64,000 nucleotides of DNA from an uncultured Bacteroidales bacterium (GTDB lineage: Bacteria; Bacteroidota; Bacteroidia; Bacteroidales; Paludibacteraceae), in assembly GCA_900542355.1 (NCBI GenBank), contig UQNE01000005.1:55336-119335 (forward strand). The letters are read 5' to 3'. Made by a program: the position numbers and the translations under genes. This document shows positions 1 through 8,305 of this stretch, piece after piece (the first letter of the stretch is position 1; each line of letters begins with the position of its first letter). The notes beneath the pieces were generated by a model. The model made no database searches. It had not been told where the DNA came from and saw nothing but the letters and a program-made list of their open reading frames with translations.

Positions 1-1
1 G

Positions 2-1306
2 CAATACAAAAAGAAAAAGTTCAGTTATTGGGGCTTGCAAGATCGCCGCGATGAGGACGGCGAGAAGATAAAAGCCCTCGGACTGTATCGCAAATACCTC
101 GATAACCATTTCTTCGGTGCAGTGATGTCGACTAAGTATGTATCGGAGCCTGTAGATGCACAGATTGGCGTTGCCGCCAACGACTATATGGGTTCGCACT
201 TCGGTACGCTCAACTACCTGCACGACTCGGTGTATGGCGGAATGATACCGGTGAACTACGAGTACTACCGCAACCGAGCCAACAAAGTGGACGCCAATAT
301 CTACGCGAAAGCCAACTGGCGCGTCATCAACCGTGCGCAAGAGACCTTGAGTCTCTATGCCGACCTGCAGTATCGGTATGTCCGCTATTCGCGCAACGGT
401 ATCAACGATGAGGATATGGAAGACCTGCCTCTGACGGTGAACTACCACTTCTTCAACCCGAAAGCCGGTTTGACCTACCAAAACCACGGGCATTTGCTCT
501 ATGGTAGTTTTGCTATGGCTAACCGCGAGCCGAGCCGCAACAACTACAAAGAGAATGTCATCTACGATGCTACGACAGGTGAACTGAAAGGTCTGCCTAA
601 CCCCGAGGTGCTCTACGACTATGAGTTGGGCTACACCTACTCGCACCCGCGCTTCACCATCGGTGCTAACTTCTACTTTATGGACTACGACGACCAGTTG
701 GTGCTGACCGGGCGTATCAACGATGTGGGTGCACAATCGACTAAGAATGTAAAAGACTCGTATCGTATGGGTATGGAACTGACGGCAGGCGTGAAGATAC
801 TCGATTGGTTCCGTTGGGACGGCAACTTCGTGCTCTCGCGCAACAAAATCCTCAACTACACCGATGTCATCACACGCTACGACAAGGACTTTAATTGGCT
901 CGGCGAGGAGGAAGTTAACCTAAAAGAAACTACGATTGCTTTCTCGCCTATGATCACGGCTATGTCGCTCTTCACCTTTGATGTAGCAGGGTTTTTGGCT
1001 ACGATACAGACCAATGTAACAAGCAAACAGTACCTCGACAACATGCAGAACGAGAGTGCCGCACTCAAGGCATTCACCACCACGAATGTGAACCTGCAAT
1101 ATCAGTTACCGATGACCAAATGGTGCGGGCGCAGCAATGTACCGCAGATCCGTTTGCTTTGCCAACTCAACAACATCTTCGATATGAAATACGCCAGCAA
1201 CGGCGGTAGCGACTATTCGTACACCGAAGACGGCATCGCATGCTGGCCTTGGTACTATGCGCAAGCGGGTATCAATGTGCACGCCGGTTTCGTAGTTAAT
1301 TGGTAA
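2..1306 (+). CDS. TonB-dependent receptor, C-terminal part (partial)
   Basis: The reading frame is already open at the left edge, so the gene starts outside the window and only about 434 residues are present. Alternating aromatic and polar strands (for example LSLYADLQYRYVRYS, FTIGANFYFMDYDDQLVLTG) are typical of the 22-strand outer-membrane barrel of TonB-dependent receptors. The protein ends in VNW, the aromatic C-terminal residue needed for BAM assembly. The LLCQLNNIFDMKY segment resembles the conserved 'NifD.kY' box near the end of such receptors. The family imports siderophores, cobalamin or glycans using TonB energy; the plug domain and therefore the substrate clue are outside the window. 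No SusD-like partner follows. A strong terminator lies 27 nt downstream, so this is the last gene of its unit. Confidence 0.85.
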   Translation, partial: QYKKKKFSYWGLQDRRDEDGEKIKALGLYRKYLDNHFFGAVMSTKYVSEPVDAQIGVAANDYMGSHFGTLNYLHDSVYGGMIPVNYEYYRNRANKVDANIYAKANWRVINRAQETLSLYADLQYRYVRYSRNGINDEDMEDLPLTVNYHFFNPKAGLTYQNHGHLLYGSFAMANREPSRNNYKENVIYDATTGELKGLPNPEVLYDYELGYTYSHPRFTIGANFYFMDYDDQLVLTGRINDVGAQSTKNVKDSYRMGMELTAGVKILDWFRWDGNFVLSRNKILNYTDVITRYDKDFNWLGEEEVNLKETTIAFSPMITAMSLFTFDVAGFLATIQTNVTSKQYLDNMQNESAALKAFTTTNVNLQYQLPMTKWCGRSNVPQIRLLCQLNNIFDMKYASNGGSDYSYTEDGIACWPWYYAQAGINVHAGFVVNW

Positions 1307-1332
1307 GATTTCTTTCGTTGATATTTTTCAGT

Positions 1333-1372
1333 AAAACGAGGTTGCCCCTAAACGAGGCAGCCTCGTTTTTTT
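1333..1372 (+). terminator. Intrinsic terminator after the TonB receptor
   Basis: An ACGAGGTTGCC arm pairs with GGCAGCCTCGT (one G-U pair) around a 9-nt loop and is followed by a run of seven T. Confidence 0.85.
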
Positions 1373-1453
1373 GCATGGGATGTTGTATCGGAAGCCAATG
1401 CTTAGGATGTTGTATTTTTCTCCATTTTGAGTAGCATGAGGGGTGTTTTGCGA

Positions 1454-1497
1454 GGGCTTAGGTCTCGATTAGGTCTCGACTATAGTTCGACAAAAAC
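1454..1497 (+). repeat. Short 11-bp-period array (4 units)
   Basis: Four consecutive 11-bp units in the gap between the TonB receptor and cysS: GGGCTTAGGTC, TCGATTAGGTC, TCGACTATAGT and TCGACAAAAAC. The TCGAyTAGGT core matches the arrays at 24591-24645 and 39024-39078. The rest of the 1307-1759 gap holds the terminator and the cysS promoter; nothing else is recognisable. Confidence 0.7.
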
Positions 1498-1703
1498 AGC
1501 AGTAGGAAAAACAGAACATTACTTCTACAAATGGTTCCCATAGCCACCCTTGTGCACAGCGAAGAGCAGGACACATTAATTGCCATTGGACATTCATTTT
1601 CTGCGTTGCGTGTAGTGCCTTATGGATCAACAGTCGTTAAAAACCACATAGAACAACAAAAATGCTCAGTTTTGTTATGGTTTCGCAAAATAACACCAAA
1701 TAT

Positions 1704-1735
1704 ATTGCATAAGTGCGGCTTTTTTTGTATCTTTG
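1704..1735 (+). promoter_or_regulatory. Bacteroides-type promoter of cysS
   Basis: -7 box TATCTTTG at 1728-1735 with ATTG at 1704-1707, spacing 20 nt. The cysS ATG is 24 nt downstream. Confidence 0.75.
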
Positions 1736-1759
1736 CAGCGAAAAATAAAATAGAGGATT

Positions 1760-3223
1760 ATGCTACAAATCTATAACACGCTCACGCGTCAGAAAGAGTA
1801 TTTCCGCCCTTTGCACGAAGGGCGAGTAGGTATGTATGTATGCGGTCCGACCGTCTATGGGGATGCCCATCTGGGACACGCGCGGCCTGCCATTACCTTC
1901 GACTTGCTATATCGCTACTTGATGTATCTCGGATATAAAGTGCGCTATGTTCGCAACATCACCGATGTAGGACACCTGGAGCACGATGCGGACGAAGGCG
2001 AGGATAAGATAGCCAAGAAAGCACGCTTGGAGCAGTTGGAACCGATGGAGGTGGCGCAATACTATATAAACCGCTACCACCACGATATGGAGTTGCTGAA
2101 TGTGTTGCCGCCGTCGATTGAACCTCATGCGAGCGGACATATCATTGAGCAGATTGCTTTCATACAGAAGATTATCGACCACGGCTACGCATATATTGTG
2201 AACGGTAGCGTGTATATGGATGTAGAGAAATACGCCAAAGATTTCCCCTATGGCAAACTCTCGGGACGCAACCTGGAGGACATCAAAACAGAGACGCGCG
2301 AACTGGACGGTCAGTCGGAAAAGAAACACAGTTACGATTTTGCGCTGTGGAAAAAAGCCGCACCCGAGCATATCATGCACTGGCCCAGCCCGTGGAGCGA
2401 AGGTTTCCCCGGTTGGCATATCGAGTGTTCCGCTATGGGTACGAAATACCTCGGCGAGGAATTTGACATCCACGGTGGCGGAATGGACTTGATGTTTCCA
2501 CACCACGAAGCAGAGATTGCGCAATCGTGTGCTGCATTGGGACACGACAGTGTACACTACTGGATGCACAACAATATGATTACCATTGAGGGGAAGAAGA
2601 TGGGTAAATCATACAATAACTTCATCACCCTTGAGCAGTTCTTCCACGGTGATCACCCGTTGCTGAGCCAACCTTTCTCACCGATGACAATCCGTTTCTT
2701 CATTCTAATGGCGCATTATCGTTCGACGGTAGATTTCTCGAGCGAAGCATTGGAGGCTGCGGAGAAAGGGTTTGCGCGTCTGCAGGAGGCTTATACACGC
2801 TTGATGAAACTGACACCGGGAGAGGTTAGCACAGTGGAGATTGCCAATCTACGCGAGCGTTGCCAAGAAGCCATGGATGATGATCTGAACTCACCGATTG
2901 TCATCTCACACTTATTCGATTCTGCTCGCGCAATTAACACCGTTTATGACGGCAAAGGCAGTATCAGCAAAGCCGATTTGGAGGAACTGCAATCGGTTTG
3001 GGAGACCTTTGCGGTAGATATTCTCGGTTTGCGTTTGGAAGACGGCGGCAGCGACAGCCGACAGATGGCGGCTTATCACGGGGCTATCGATTTGTTGCTT
3101 GGTATCCGTTTGGATGCTAAACGGCAGAAAGACTGGGCAACGAGCGACCGCATACGCAACTCGCTGACAGAATTGGGCTTTAACATCAAAGATACAAAAG
3201 ATGGCTTTGAGTGGAGTATCTGA
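1760..3223 (+). CDS. cysS: Cysteinyl-tRNA synthetase
   Basis: Class I aminoacyl-tRNA synthetase of 487 residues, the usual bacterial length. It charges tRNA-Cys in the cytoplasm. Visible signatures are CGPTVYG with the zinc-ligand Cys28, HLGH (residues 37-40) as the HIGH motif, the second zinc-site segment around GWHIECSAM, HGGGMDLMFPHHEAEIAQS with the other zinc and adenylate-site residues, and KKMGKS as the KMSKS loop at about residue 275. The C-terminal part has the helical DALR-like tRNA-binding region. It is followed after 13 nt by a DUF5715 lipoprotein gene on the same strand, probably co-transcribed, with a terminator after the pair. Confidence 0.98.
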   Translation: MLQIYNTLTRQKEYFRPLHEGRVGMYVCGPTVYGDAHLGHARPAITFDLLYRYLMYLGYKVRYVRNITDVGHLEHDADEGEDKIAKKARLEQLEPMEVAQYYINRYHHDMELLNVLPPSIEPHASGHIIEQIAFIQKIIDHGYAYIVNGSVYMDVEKYAKDFPYGKLSGRNLEDIKTETRELDGQSEKKHSYDFALWKKAAPEHIMHWPSPWSEGFPGWHIECSAMGTKYLGEEFDIHGGGMDLMFPHHEAEIAQSCAALGHDSVHYWMHNNMITIEGKKMGKSYNNFITLEQFFHGDHPLLSQPFSPMTIRFFILMAHYRSTVDFSSEALEAAEKGFARLQEAYTRLMKLTPGEVSTVEIANLRERCQEAMDDDLNSPIVISHLFDSARAINTVYDGKGSISKADLEELQSVWETFAVDILGLRLEDGGSDSRQMAAYHGAIDLLLGIRLDAKRQKDWATSDRIRNSLTELGFNIKDTKDGFEWSI

Positions 3224-3236
3224 GAGAGGTAGGCTG

Positions 3237-3908
3237 ATGACTACGAAACATATTGTAAGAACCGCTCTAATGGCGGTTCTTATTGTGTTGGTTTCTTGCG
3301 GCCAAAGCACGAAGGAAGAGAGTGTGCAGGAAGGACAATTGGTCGCCTATCCGGGGCGCACCTTCAGTTACAGTCAGAAGTTCAACGACGGGCAAAAGAA
3401 GCAAATGGCTGCCGCAAAACAATGCGGAATCAGCCAACCGCTTGTCAATAGAAAAGAGGCAGAGCAAATGCAAGGCAGACTACAGCGCGTAAAGACGACC
3501 GGCAACTACATCGTAGATCCATTGGAACACTCGGTACCCTACCTTGTACCGAAAGCCGCAGACGAACTGAACCGTATCGGTGAAGGCTTTGCCGACATCC
3601 TGCAACGCAACGGATTGCCTCATTACCAATTTCATATCAGCAGTATCTTACGCACCCAAGAGGACATCCAACTGCTACAAAAGAGCGGAAACTACAATGC
3701 CGTAACCACCTCGTGCCATTGCTACGGCACTACTTTTGACATTGCCTACACCCATTTTACCAAGACTTCCGATACGGCTGATTATATGACGGAAGACAAC
3801 CTAAAACTGGTACTCGGGCAGGTACTGCTCAATGAACAACGGGCAGGGCATATCTATGTAAAATACGAATACAAACAGGCTTGTTTTCACATCACCGTGC
3901 GGCCATAA
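3237..3908 (+). CDS. DUF5715-like lipoprotein with M15-type signature
   Basis: The ATG at 3237 was chosen because it gives MTTKHIVRTALMAVLIVLVSC, a lipoprotein signal peptide with a lipobox ending in VSC; an upstream in-frame ATG at 3201 lies inside cysS. The mature protein is about 200 residues. The conserved core is YLVPKAADELNRIGEGF, then SSILRT, then a Ser-x-His-x6-Asp pattern (SCHCYGTTFD). The last pattern resembles the zinc-ligand motif of M15/VanY-type D,D-peptidases, and the order fits the Bacteroidota DUF5715 family as I remember it. A role in peptidoglycan trimming is an inference. It sits 13 nt behind cysS and ends before a hairpin terminator. Confidence 0.75.
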   Translation: MTTKHIVRTALMAVLIVLVSCGQSTKEESVQEGQLVAYPGRTFSYSQKFNDGQKKQMAAAKQCGISQPLVNRKEAEQMQGRLQRVKTTGNYIVDPLEHSVPYLVPKAADELNRIGEGFADILQRNGLPHYQFHISSILRTQEDIQLLQKSGNYNAVTTSCHCYGTTFDIAYTHFTKTSDTADYMTEDNLKLVLGQVLLNEQRAGHIYVKYEYKQACFHITVRP

Positions 3909-3940
3909 CCACTGCGATTGTGATTGCATAGTTGCTTTTA

Positions 3941-3968
3941 GAGTGCGCAGTTGCGCATTCTTTTTTTG
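3941..3968 (+). terminator. Intrinsic terminator of the cysS unit
   Basis: GAGTGCGC pairs with GCGCATTC (one G-U pair) around AGTT and is followed by a long T run. Confidence 0.8.
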
Positions 3969-4002
3969 TATGTACATCGAGGTAAACTATACGGATTAAC
4001 AC

Positions 4003-4032
4003 AAAGAAAAGACCGCCTTGCGAGCGGTCTTT
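4003..4032 (-). terminator. Terminator of tRNA-Phe
   Basis: GACCGC at 4011-4016 pairs with GCGGTC at 4024-4029. On the minus strand the stem is followed by TTTTCTTTGT. It begins a few nucleotides after the tRNA 3' end. Confidence 0.75.
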
Positions 4033-4033
4033 G

Positions 4034-4106
4034 TGGTACCTCTTGGAGTTGAACCAAGGACACATGGATTTTCAGTCCATTGCTCTACCACCTGAGCTAA
4101 GGTACC
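4034..4106 (-). tRNA. tRNA-Phe (GAA)
   Basis: 73 nt on the minus strand. The acceptor arms GGTACCT and AGGTACC pair and the discriminator base is A. The D arm has GCTC-AGC, the anticodon stem ATGGA/TCCAT encloses CTGAAAA with anticodon GAA, and the T arm CTTGG/CCAAG encloses TTCAACT. CCA is not encoded. It has its own promoter and terminator. Confidence 0.97.
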
Positions 4107-4161
4107 TTGCGCTTTTCTTTGTCGCGCCCGACTAGTAGGGCATATCGGCGAAAAGCGAGTG

Positions 4162-4193
4162 CAAAGGTACTGCTTTTTTCTGACATAACCAAA
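4162..4193 (-). promoter_or_regulatory. Promoter of tRNA-Phe
   Basis: On the minus strand, TACCTTTG (plus 4162-4169) with TTTG (plus 4190-4193), spacing 20 nt, upstream of the tRNA. Confidence 0.8.
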
Positions 4194-4254
4194 TGTTTTG
4201 CCACTTTTTTTTGCAAATCTATGCACTTTTCCGTTATTTTCGGTAGCAGTCTCG

Positions 4255-7095
4255 TCAGAAGAGACTCAACTGGTCATCTTCAGCCGATTCTTTGTGGACA
4301 GGTTTCGTGTCATCGGGGACATCACCGTTGATAGTAAAAGGCACGCCATCTACCTCGGTGGTAGCATCACCATGGGTATCGGGTGCATTATCCTCATCGG
4401 TCTCTTCGACGACAGATTCTTCGGGTTGCTCTGCCGGAGGCGGTGTGATATCATCGATAGAAGCGACCTCGAGCGTGGTAATGCGTTTGCCCTTTGCTTT
4501 GGGCGATTTGGCATCGATAAAGTCTGCCATCACAACCTCCAGCGGTTCGCGTGCAGAGTCGGTAAACGATACACGGAAGACGGCATCCTCACGATCGGAG
4601 AGCAAGACAATACGCGAATCGCGATTATCTCCAAGCATACTCTGTGGCTTGAAATTAGCATCATCTGCCAACGAGAAACGCTTGGCATAGAAATACTTTT
4701 GATCGGCATTCCACATTGCCAACGACCATACTTTCTCGGGTTGGAACTTCTCGATACGCAAGATATTTTGGTCGAAATGCGCTGTCAGATCGAAGGTGGT
4801 AAGGTAGTAATCGCCCGTATTGGTGATAACTAAGATACGATCCTCGTCCCAGAACTCGCCCAAGTAATTGCCCTGTGCATCGTAGTTGATACGCAGCACA
4901 TCGGGATCAAACCACACCTTGCGACCGCCTAAGGTAGAGTGTCCCTTCTGCTTGAGTGTAATGGACTTGACCTCATATTTGGTCAGCACATTACCTCGCG
5001 CAGAGCGGCTCTTGACCGCCAACTCGCTCAAGTCCTTGCAGACTTCCATTTTTTTGAGGTGCAAAGCAGGTTTGAGTGCCACGCGTATCACCTCTGCTTC
5101 GCCATTGGGATTCGCCGTAAAATAGATGATTTTTGAGCCGGGTTTGCCTTGGGTAAGGTCGTACTCCTTATCGCGCGAAACGCCCATCACATTGAAGCGT
5201 TTCATATAGTAGATGCCACCCTTTCCATCGCGATATACTACATTGTACACCGTGCGATCATCGTTTTTCTTGAATATAGCAATGTGCAAAATGTCGGTAC
5301 CGATAAAGAGTTTCTCCGCCACACGCATAATCTTGTACTTGCCGTCTTTGTGGAAGACAATCACATCATCGATATCGGAGCAGTTGCAAAGGAACTCGTC
5401 TTTTTTGAGCCCTGTACCGATAAAGCCTTCCTCACGATTGATATAGAGTTTCTCGTTGGCCTCCACCACTGTTTTGACATTGATATTTGCGAAATTGCGC
5501 ACCTCAGTGCGACGGGGATAGCCGGCACCATATTTTTGTTTGAGGGACTCGAACCAAGATATAGTATAGTCGGTAAGATGGCTGAGGTTATGCTCGGTTT
5601 GCTTAATCTTTTTCGCCAAGTCTTTCATCAGTTCATCGGCTTTTTTCGAGTCGAACTTCGTGATACGAATCATTCGTATCTCAAACAGTTTCTCTATATC
5701 CTCAGTGCGTACCTCACGCAGGAGTTGCGGTTTCCACGGATCAAGTGCTTTATCGACAAAGGCAATCAATTTATCCTTGTTGGGTGCCGTCTCATACCCC
5801 GACTCCTTATATATACGGTTCTCGATAAATATCTTCTCGAGCGAAGTGTAGAAATAGCGTTCCTCCAACTCGCTTTTCTCAATCTCCAATTCCCATCGGA
5901 GTAGCGACTTGGTATTCTCTGTTGAGAGGCTAAGTAGGTTGCTTACATTGGTAAAGATAGGCTTTTTATTCTCGATGACGCAGCAGTTGGGGGATATATT
6001 GACCTCGCAATCGGTAAACGCATACAATGCATCGATCGCCTTATCGGACGAACTGCCCGGGGCAAGTTGAACCACGATACGCGCCGTTTCCGCTGTAAAA
6101 TCGTCCACCTTACGAATCTTAATCTTGCCTTTCTGATTAGCACGCAAGATTGTCTCAATGATCTTAGATGTAGTAGTGCCAAAAGGTATCTCGGTGATGA
6201 TGAGTGTCTTATTATCGTCCGCTTTTTGGATTTTAGCACGAATCTTTATCACACCACCACGCTCACCATCATTGTATCGGCTGACATCTATCTCGCCCCC
6301 TGTGGGAAAATCAGGGTAAAGCACAAAGTCCTCACCACGCAAGTACGCCAACGACGCATCACATAGTTCGCAGAAGTTGTGCGGAAGTATCTTTGAATTG
6401 AGTCCGACAGCAATACCCTCTACGCCTTGTGCGAGCAGCAAAGGGAACTTCACCGGCAGATGAACAGGCTCTTTCTTGCGCCCGTCATAAGAGAGCATCC
6501 ATTTGGTTGTCTTCGGGTTGAACACCGTATCTAATGCAAACTTGCTCAATCGTGCCTCAATATAACGGGGTGCCGCTGCGCCATCGCCGGTAAGGATATT
6601 ACCCCAGTTACCCTGACAGTCGATGAGCAGGTCTTTCTGACCGAGTTGCACCAAAGCATCGCCTATACTGGCATCGCCATGGGGGTGATACTGCATGGTC
6701 TGTCCGACGATATTTGCCACCTTATTCATCTTGCCGTCGTCCACGCATTTCATTGCGTGCAATATACGGCGTTGTACAGGTTTCAAACCATCCTCGATGG
6801 CAGGTACGGCACGCTCCAAGATGACATACGACGCATAATCCAAGAACCAATCTTGATACATACCCGTAAGATGATACTTGATAGCATCATTGAACGACTC
6901 GGGTTTGTAAGTAGAATGCGCCTCAGCGGGAGCAGCATCTTCGACAGAGTCGGCTGTTCCGTTGTCTGTTGCCTCTTGCGATGCCGAGTCTTGTGATTCT
7001 GTTTGCGAACCGAGATCCTCGTTTAGAGCGGAAGCAGTATCGTTGCTTTCCGATTGCGGTGAATCCGGTGTTTGCAACTCGTCGTCATCTTTCAT
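4255..7095 (-). CDS. parC: DNA topoisomerase IV subunit A (ParC/GyrA-type)
   Basis: A 946-residue type IIA topoisomerase A subunit, which breaks and rejoins DNA with a ParE partner to decatenate chromosomes. An acidic, low-complexity N-terminal extension of about 70 residues precedes the catalytic core. Visible are the winged-helix region (AIEDGLKPVQRRILHAM), the HPHGDASIGDALV segment, and AAPRYIEARL with the catalytic tyrosine. The core is followed by the tower and coiled-coil regions. The C-terminal domain (residues about 560-870) is a degenerate beta-propeller, followed by an acidic tail of about 80 residues. The last five residues are QLSLF, an exact match to the beta-clamp-binding consensus. 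It probably shares a transcript with the small membrane protein upstream. Confidence 0.93.
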   Translation of the reverse strand: MKDDDELQTPDSPQSESNDTASALNEDLGSQTESQDSASQEATDNGTADSVEDAAPAEAHSTYKPESFNDAIKYHLTGMYQDWFLDYASYVILERAVPAIEDGLKPVQRRILHAMKCVDDGKMNKVANIVGQTMQYHPHGDASIGDALVQLGQKDLLIDCQGNWGNILTGDGAAAPRYIEARLSKFALDTVFNPKTTKWMLSYDGRKKEPVHLPVKFPLLLAQGVEGIAVGLNSKILPHNFCELCDASLAYLRGEDFVLYPDFPTGGEIDVSRYNDGERGGVIKIRAKIQKADDNKTLIITEIPFGTTTSKIIETILRANQKGKIKIRKVDDFTAETARIVVQLAPGSSSDKAIDALYAFTDCEVNISPNCCVIENKKPIFTNVSNLLSLSTENTKSLLRWELEIEKSELEERYFYTSLEKIFIENRIYKESGYETAPNKDKLIAFVDKALDPWKPQLLREVRTEDIEKLFEIRMIRITKFDSKKADELMKDLAKKIKQTEHNLSHLTDYTISWFESLKQKYGAGYPRRTEVRNFANINVKTVVEANEKLYINREEGFIGTGLKKDEFLCNCSDIDDVIVFHKDGKYKIMRVAEKLFIGTDILHIAIFKKNDDRTVYNVVYRDGKGGIYYMKRFNVMGVSRDKEYDLTQGKPGSKIIYFTANPNGEAEVIRVALKPALHLKKMEVCKDLSELAVKSRSARGNVLTKYEVKSITLKQKGHSTLGGRKVWFDPDVLRINYDAQGNYLGEFWDEDRILVITNTGDYYLTTFDLTAHFDQNILRIEKFQPEKVWSLAMWNADQKYFYAKRFSLADDANFKPQSMLGDNRDSRIVLLSDREDAVFRVSFTDSAREPLEVVMADFIDAKSPKAKGKRITTLEVASIDDITPPPAEQPEESVVEETDEDNAPDTHGDATTEVDGVPFTINGDVPDDTKPVHKESAEDDQLSLF

Positions 7096-7206
7096 GATTA
7101 TGCCTTGGGTATTGTGATTATACGATAAAACCTATCCCCGAAGTTTCCCCTGAGGACAGATTAGACTTATAGACCTGCAACCCATTGTATTGCAGGCAAA
7201 TGCGCA

Positions 7207-7374
7207 TCAGTTGATATACTTATTGAGTAGGATGTATGCAACGATACCAACCCCCTCAAATATGATACCGCAAACGAGTAGCCAGTTCTGCTGGATAGCA
7301 TATTGATACACCACAAAGAAAACAACGCCTATCAACAACAAGATGACGCCTAAGTATTTAAGAAATGCTTTCAT
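7207..7374 (-). CDS. Small membrane protein (55 aa)
   Basis: A 55-residue frame from ATG at 7374 to TGA at 7207, below usual gene-calling lengths. It begins MKAFLKYLGVILLLIGVVFF and has two hydrophobic segments (about residues 5-22 and 30-50) separated by a short QQN turn, so it is probably a two-span inner-membrane protein ending in NKYIN. A promoter with perfect spacing lies just upstream and parC follows after 111 nt. I believe similar short proteins occur in Bacteroidota, but I cannot assign a function. Confidence 0.75.
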   Translation of the reverse strand: MKAFLKYLGVILLLIGVVFFVVYQYAIQQNWLLVCGIIFEGVGIVAYILLNKYIN

Positions 7375-7409
7375 GTACTTTATATTTTGTATTCTACAAA
7401 ATTCGCTTG

Positions 7410-7441
7410 CAAAGTTACTACTTTTTTTCCAAAATCACAAA
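7410..7441 (-). promoter_or_regulatory. Promoter of the small membrane protein / parC unit
   Basis: Minus-strand TAACTTTG (plus 7410-7417) with TTTG (plus 7438-7441), spacing 20 nt. Confidence 0.75.
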
Positions 7442-7464
7442 CTTGGTGCGTATTTTGTCCAAAA

Positions 7465-8289
7465 TCAGCGGTTTGGCTGCAAGGTAAGTACGATTTTGCC
7501 TATATTTGCGCCACTTTTGCCCATTTGCGCAACCGGTATTTCCACGCCGTCCAAATTGCGAATACGCAAGTTGTCGTACACCCGATGGGTATGTCCGCCA
7601 ACAATGACATCAATATCGCGTGTATTCGCTGCCAATTCCACATCGCAGAAATCTTGCTCAGTAGCAGGATAAGTACCGAGGTGGCTCAGACAAACAACCA
7701 CATCACATTGCTTCTCATGGCGGAGCATAGTAGCCATTTGTTGTGCTATCGGATAGGGCGGATTATACACCAAAGGCGCAAAATTCTTATCCGCAATCAG
7801 CCCTTTGGGCTGCACGCCCAGGCCAAAGATACCTATTTTAAGTCCGCCTTTGCGGACGATGACATAGGGTTTTACAATACCCTCAAGCGGAGTACCGACC
7901 ACATCATAGTTAGCGCAGACAATCGGGAAATTAGCGGTCTTGAGAACAGCCGCCAAGGTGTCCACTCCGTTATCAAACTCATGGTTGCCAAGCGTAGCCG
8001 CATCATAGCCCATGCGGTTGAGGGCATCTATCTCCACACGCCCATGGAAGAAATTGAAATAAGGCGTGCCCTGACTAAAATCGCCCGCATCGAGCAACAG
8101 CAGGTTGGGGTCTTGCTCGCGCTCACGGGCAATCAGCCCCATACGGCGTGCATATCCGCCGCGGCCGTCTGCCTTGGGTTCTACCTGCGAATGGGTATCG
8201 TTGGTATGGAGAATTGTCAGCGTAGTAGCCTTTTCGCTACAGCTGACTAAGACAAACAAAGAAAATAAGACAGGTAATAACTTCTGCAT
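7465..8289 (-). CDS. 5'-nucleotidase-like metallophosphatase lipoprotein
   Basis: A 274-residue protein starting at ATG 8289, chosen because MQKLLPVLFSLFVLVSC is a clear lipoprotein signal; the frame continues upstream only as read-through of mutL. Calcineurin-type metallophosphatase motifs appear in order: HTNDTHSQ, GDFSQGTPYF, GNHEFDNG, LSHLG and GGHTHR. This is the N-terminal catalytic domain of UshA/5'-nucleotidases. The C-terminal substrate-binding domain is absent here and is not encoded next door; in many Bacteroidota it is a separate adjacent lipoprotein gene. It likely hydrolyses nucleotides or related phosphoesters in the periplasm, but without the specificity domain the substrate is open. 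It lies 16 nt after mutL. Confidence 0.9.
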   Translation of the reverse strand: MQKLLPVLFSLFVLVSCSEKATTLTILHTNDTHSQVEPKADGRGGYARRMGLIAREREQDPNLLLLDAGDFSQGTPYFNFFHGRVEIDALNRMGYDAATLGNHEFDNGVDTLAAVLKTANFPIVCANYDVVGTPLEGIVKPYVIVRKGGLKIGIFGLGVQPKGLIADKNFAPLVYNPPYPIAQQMATMLRHEKQCDVVVCLSHLGTYPATEQDFCDVELAANTRDIDVIVGGHTHRVYDNLRIRNLDGVEIPVAQMGKSGANIGKIVLTLQPNR

Positions 8290-8305
8290 ATCTATTGTGT
8301 TTTTA

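Noticed and set aside
1531..1776. 81-codon frame before cysS
   Set aside because: It runs through the cysS promoter and into cysS in another frame, and the composition is not protein-like.
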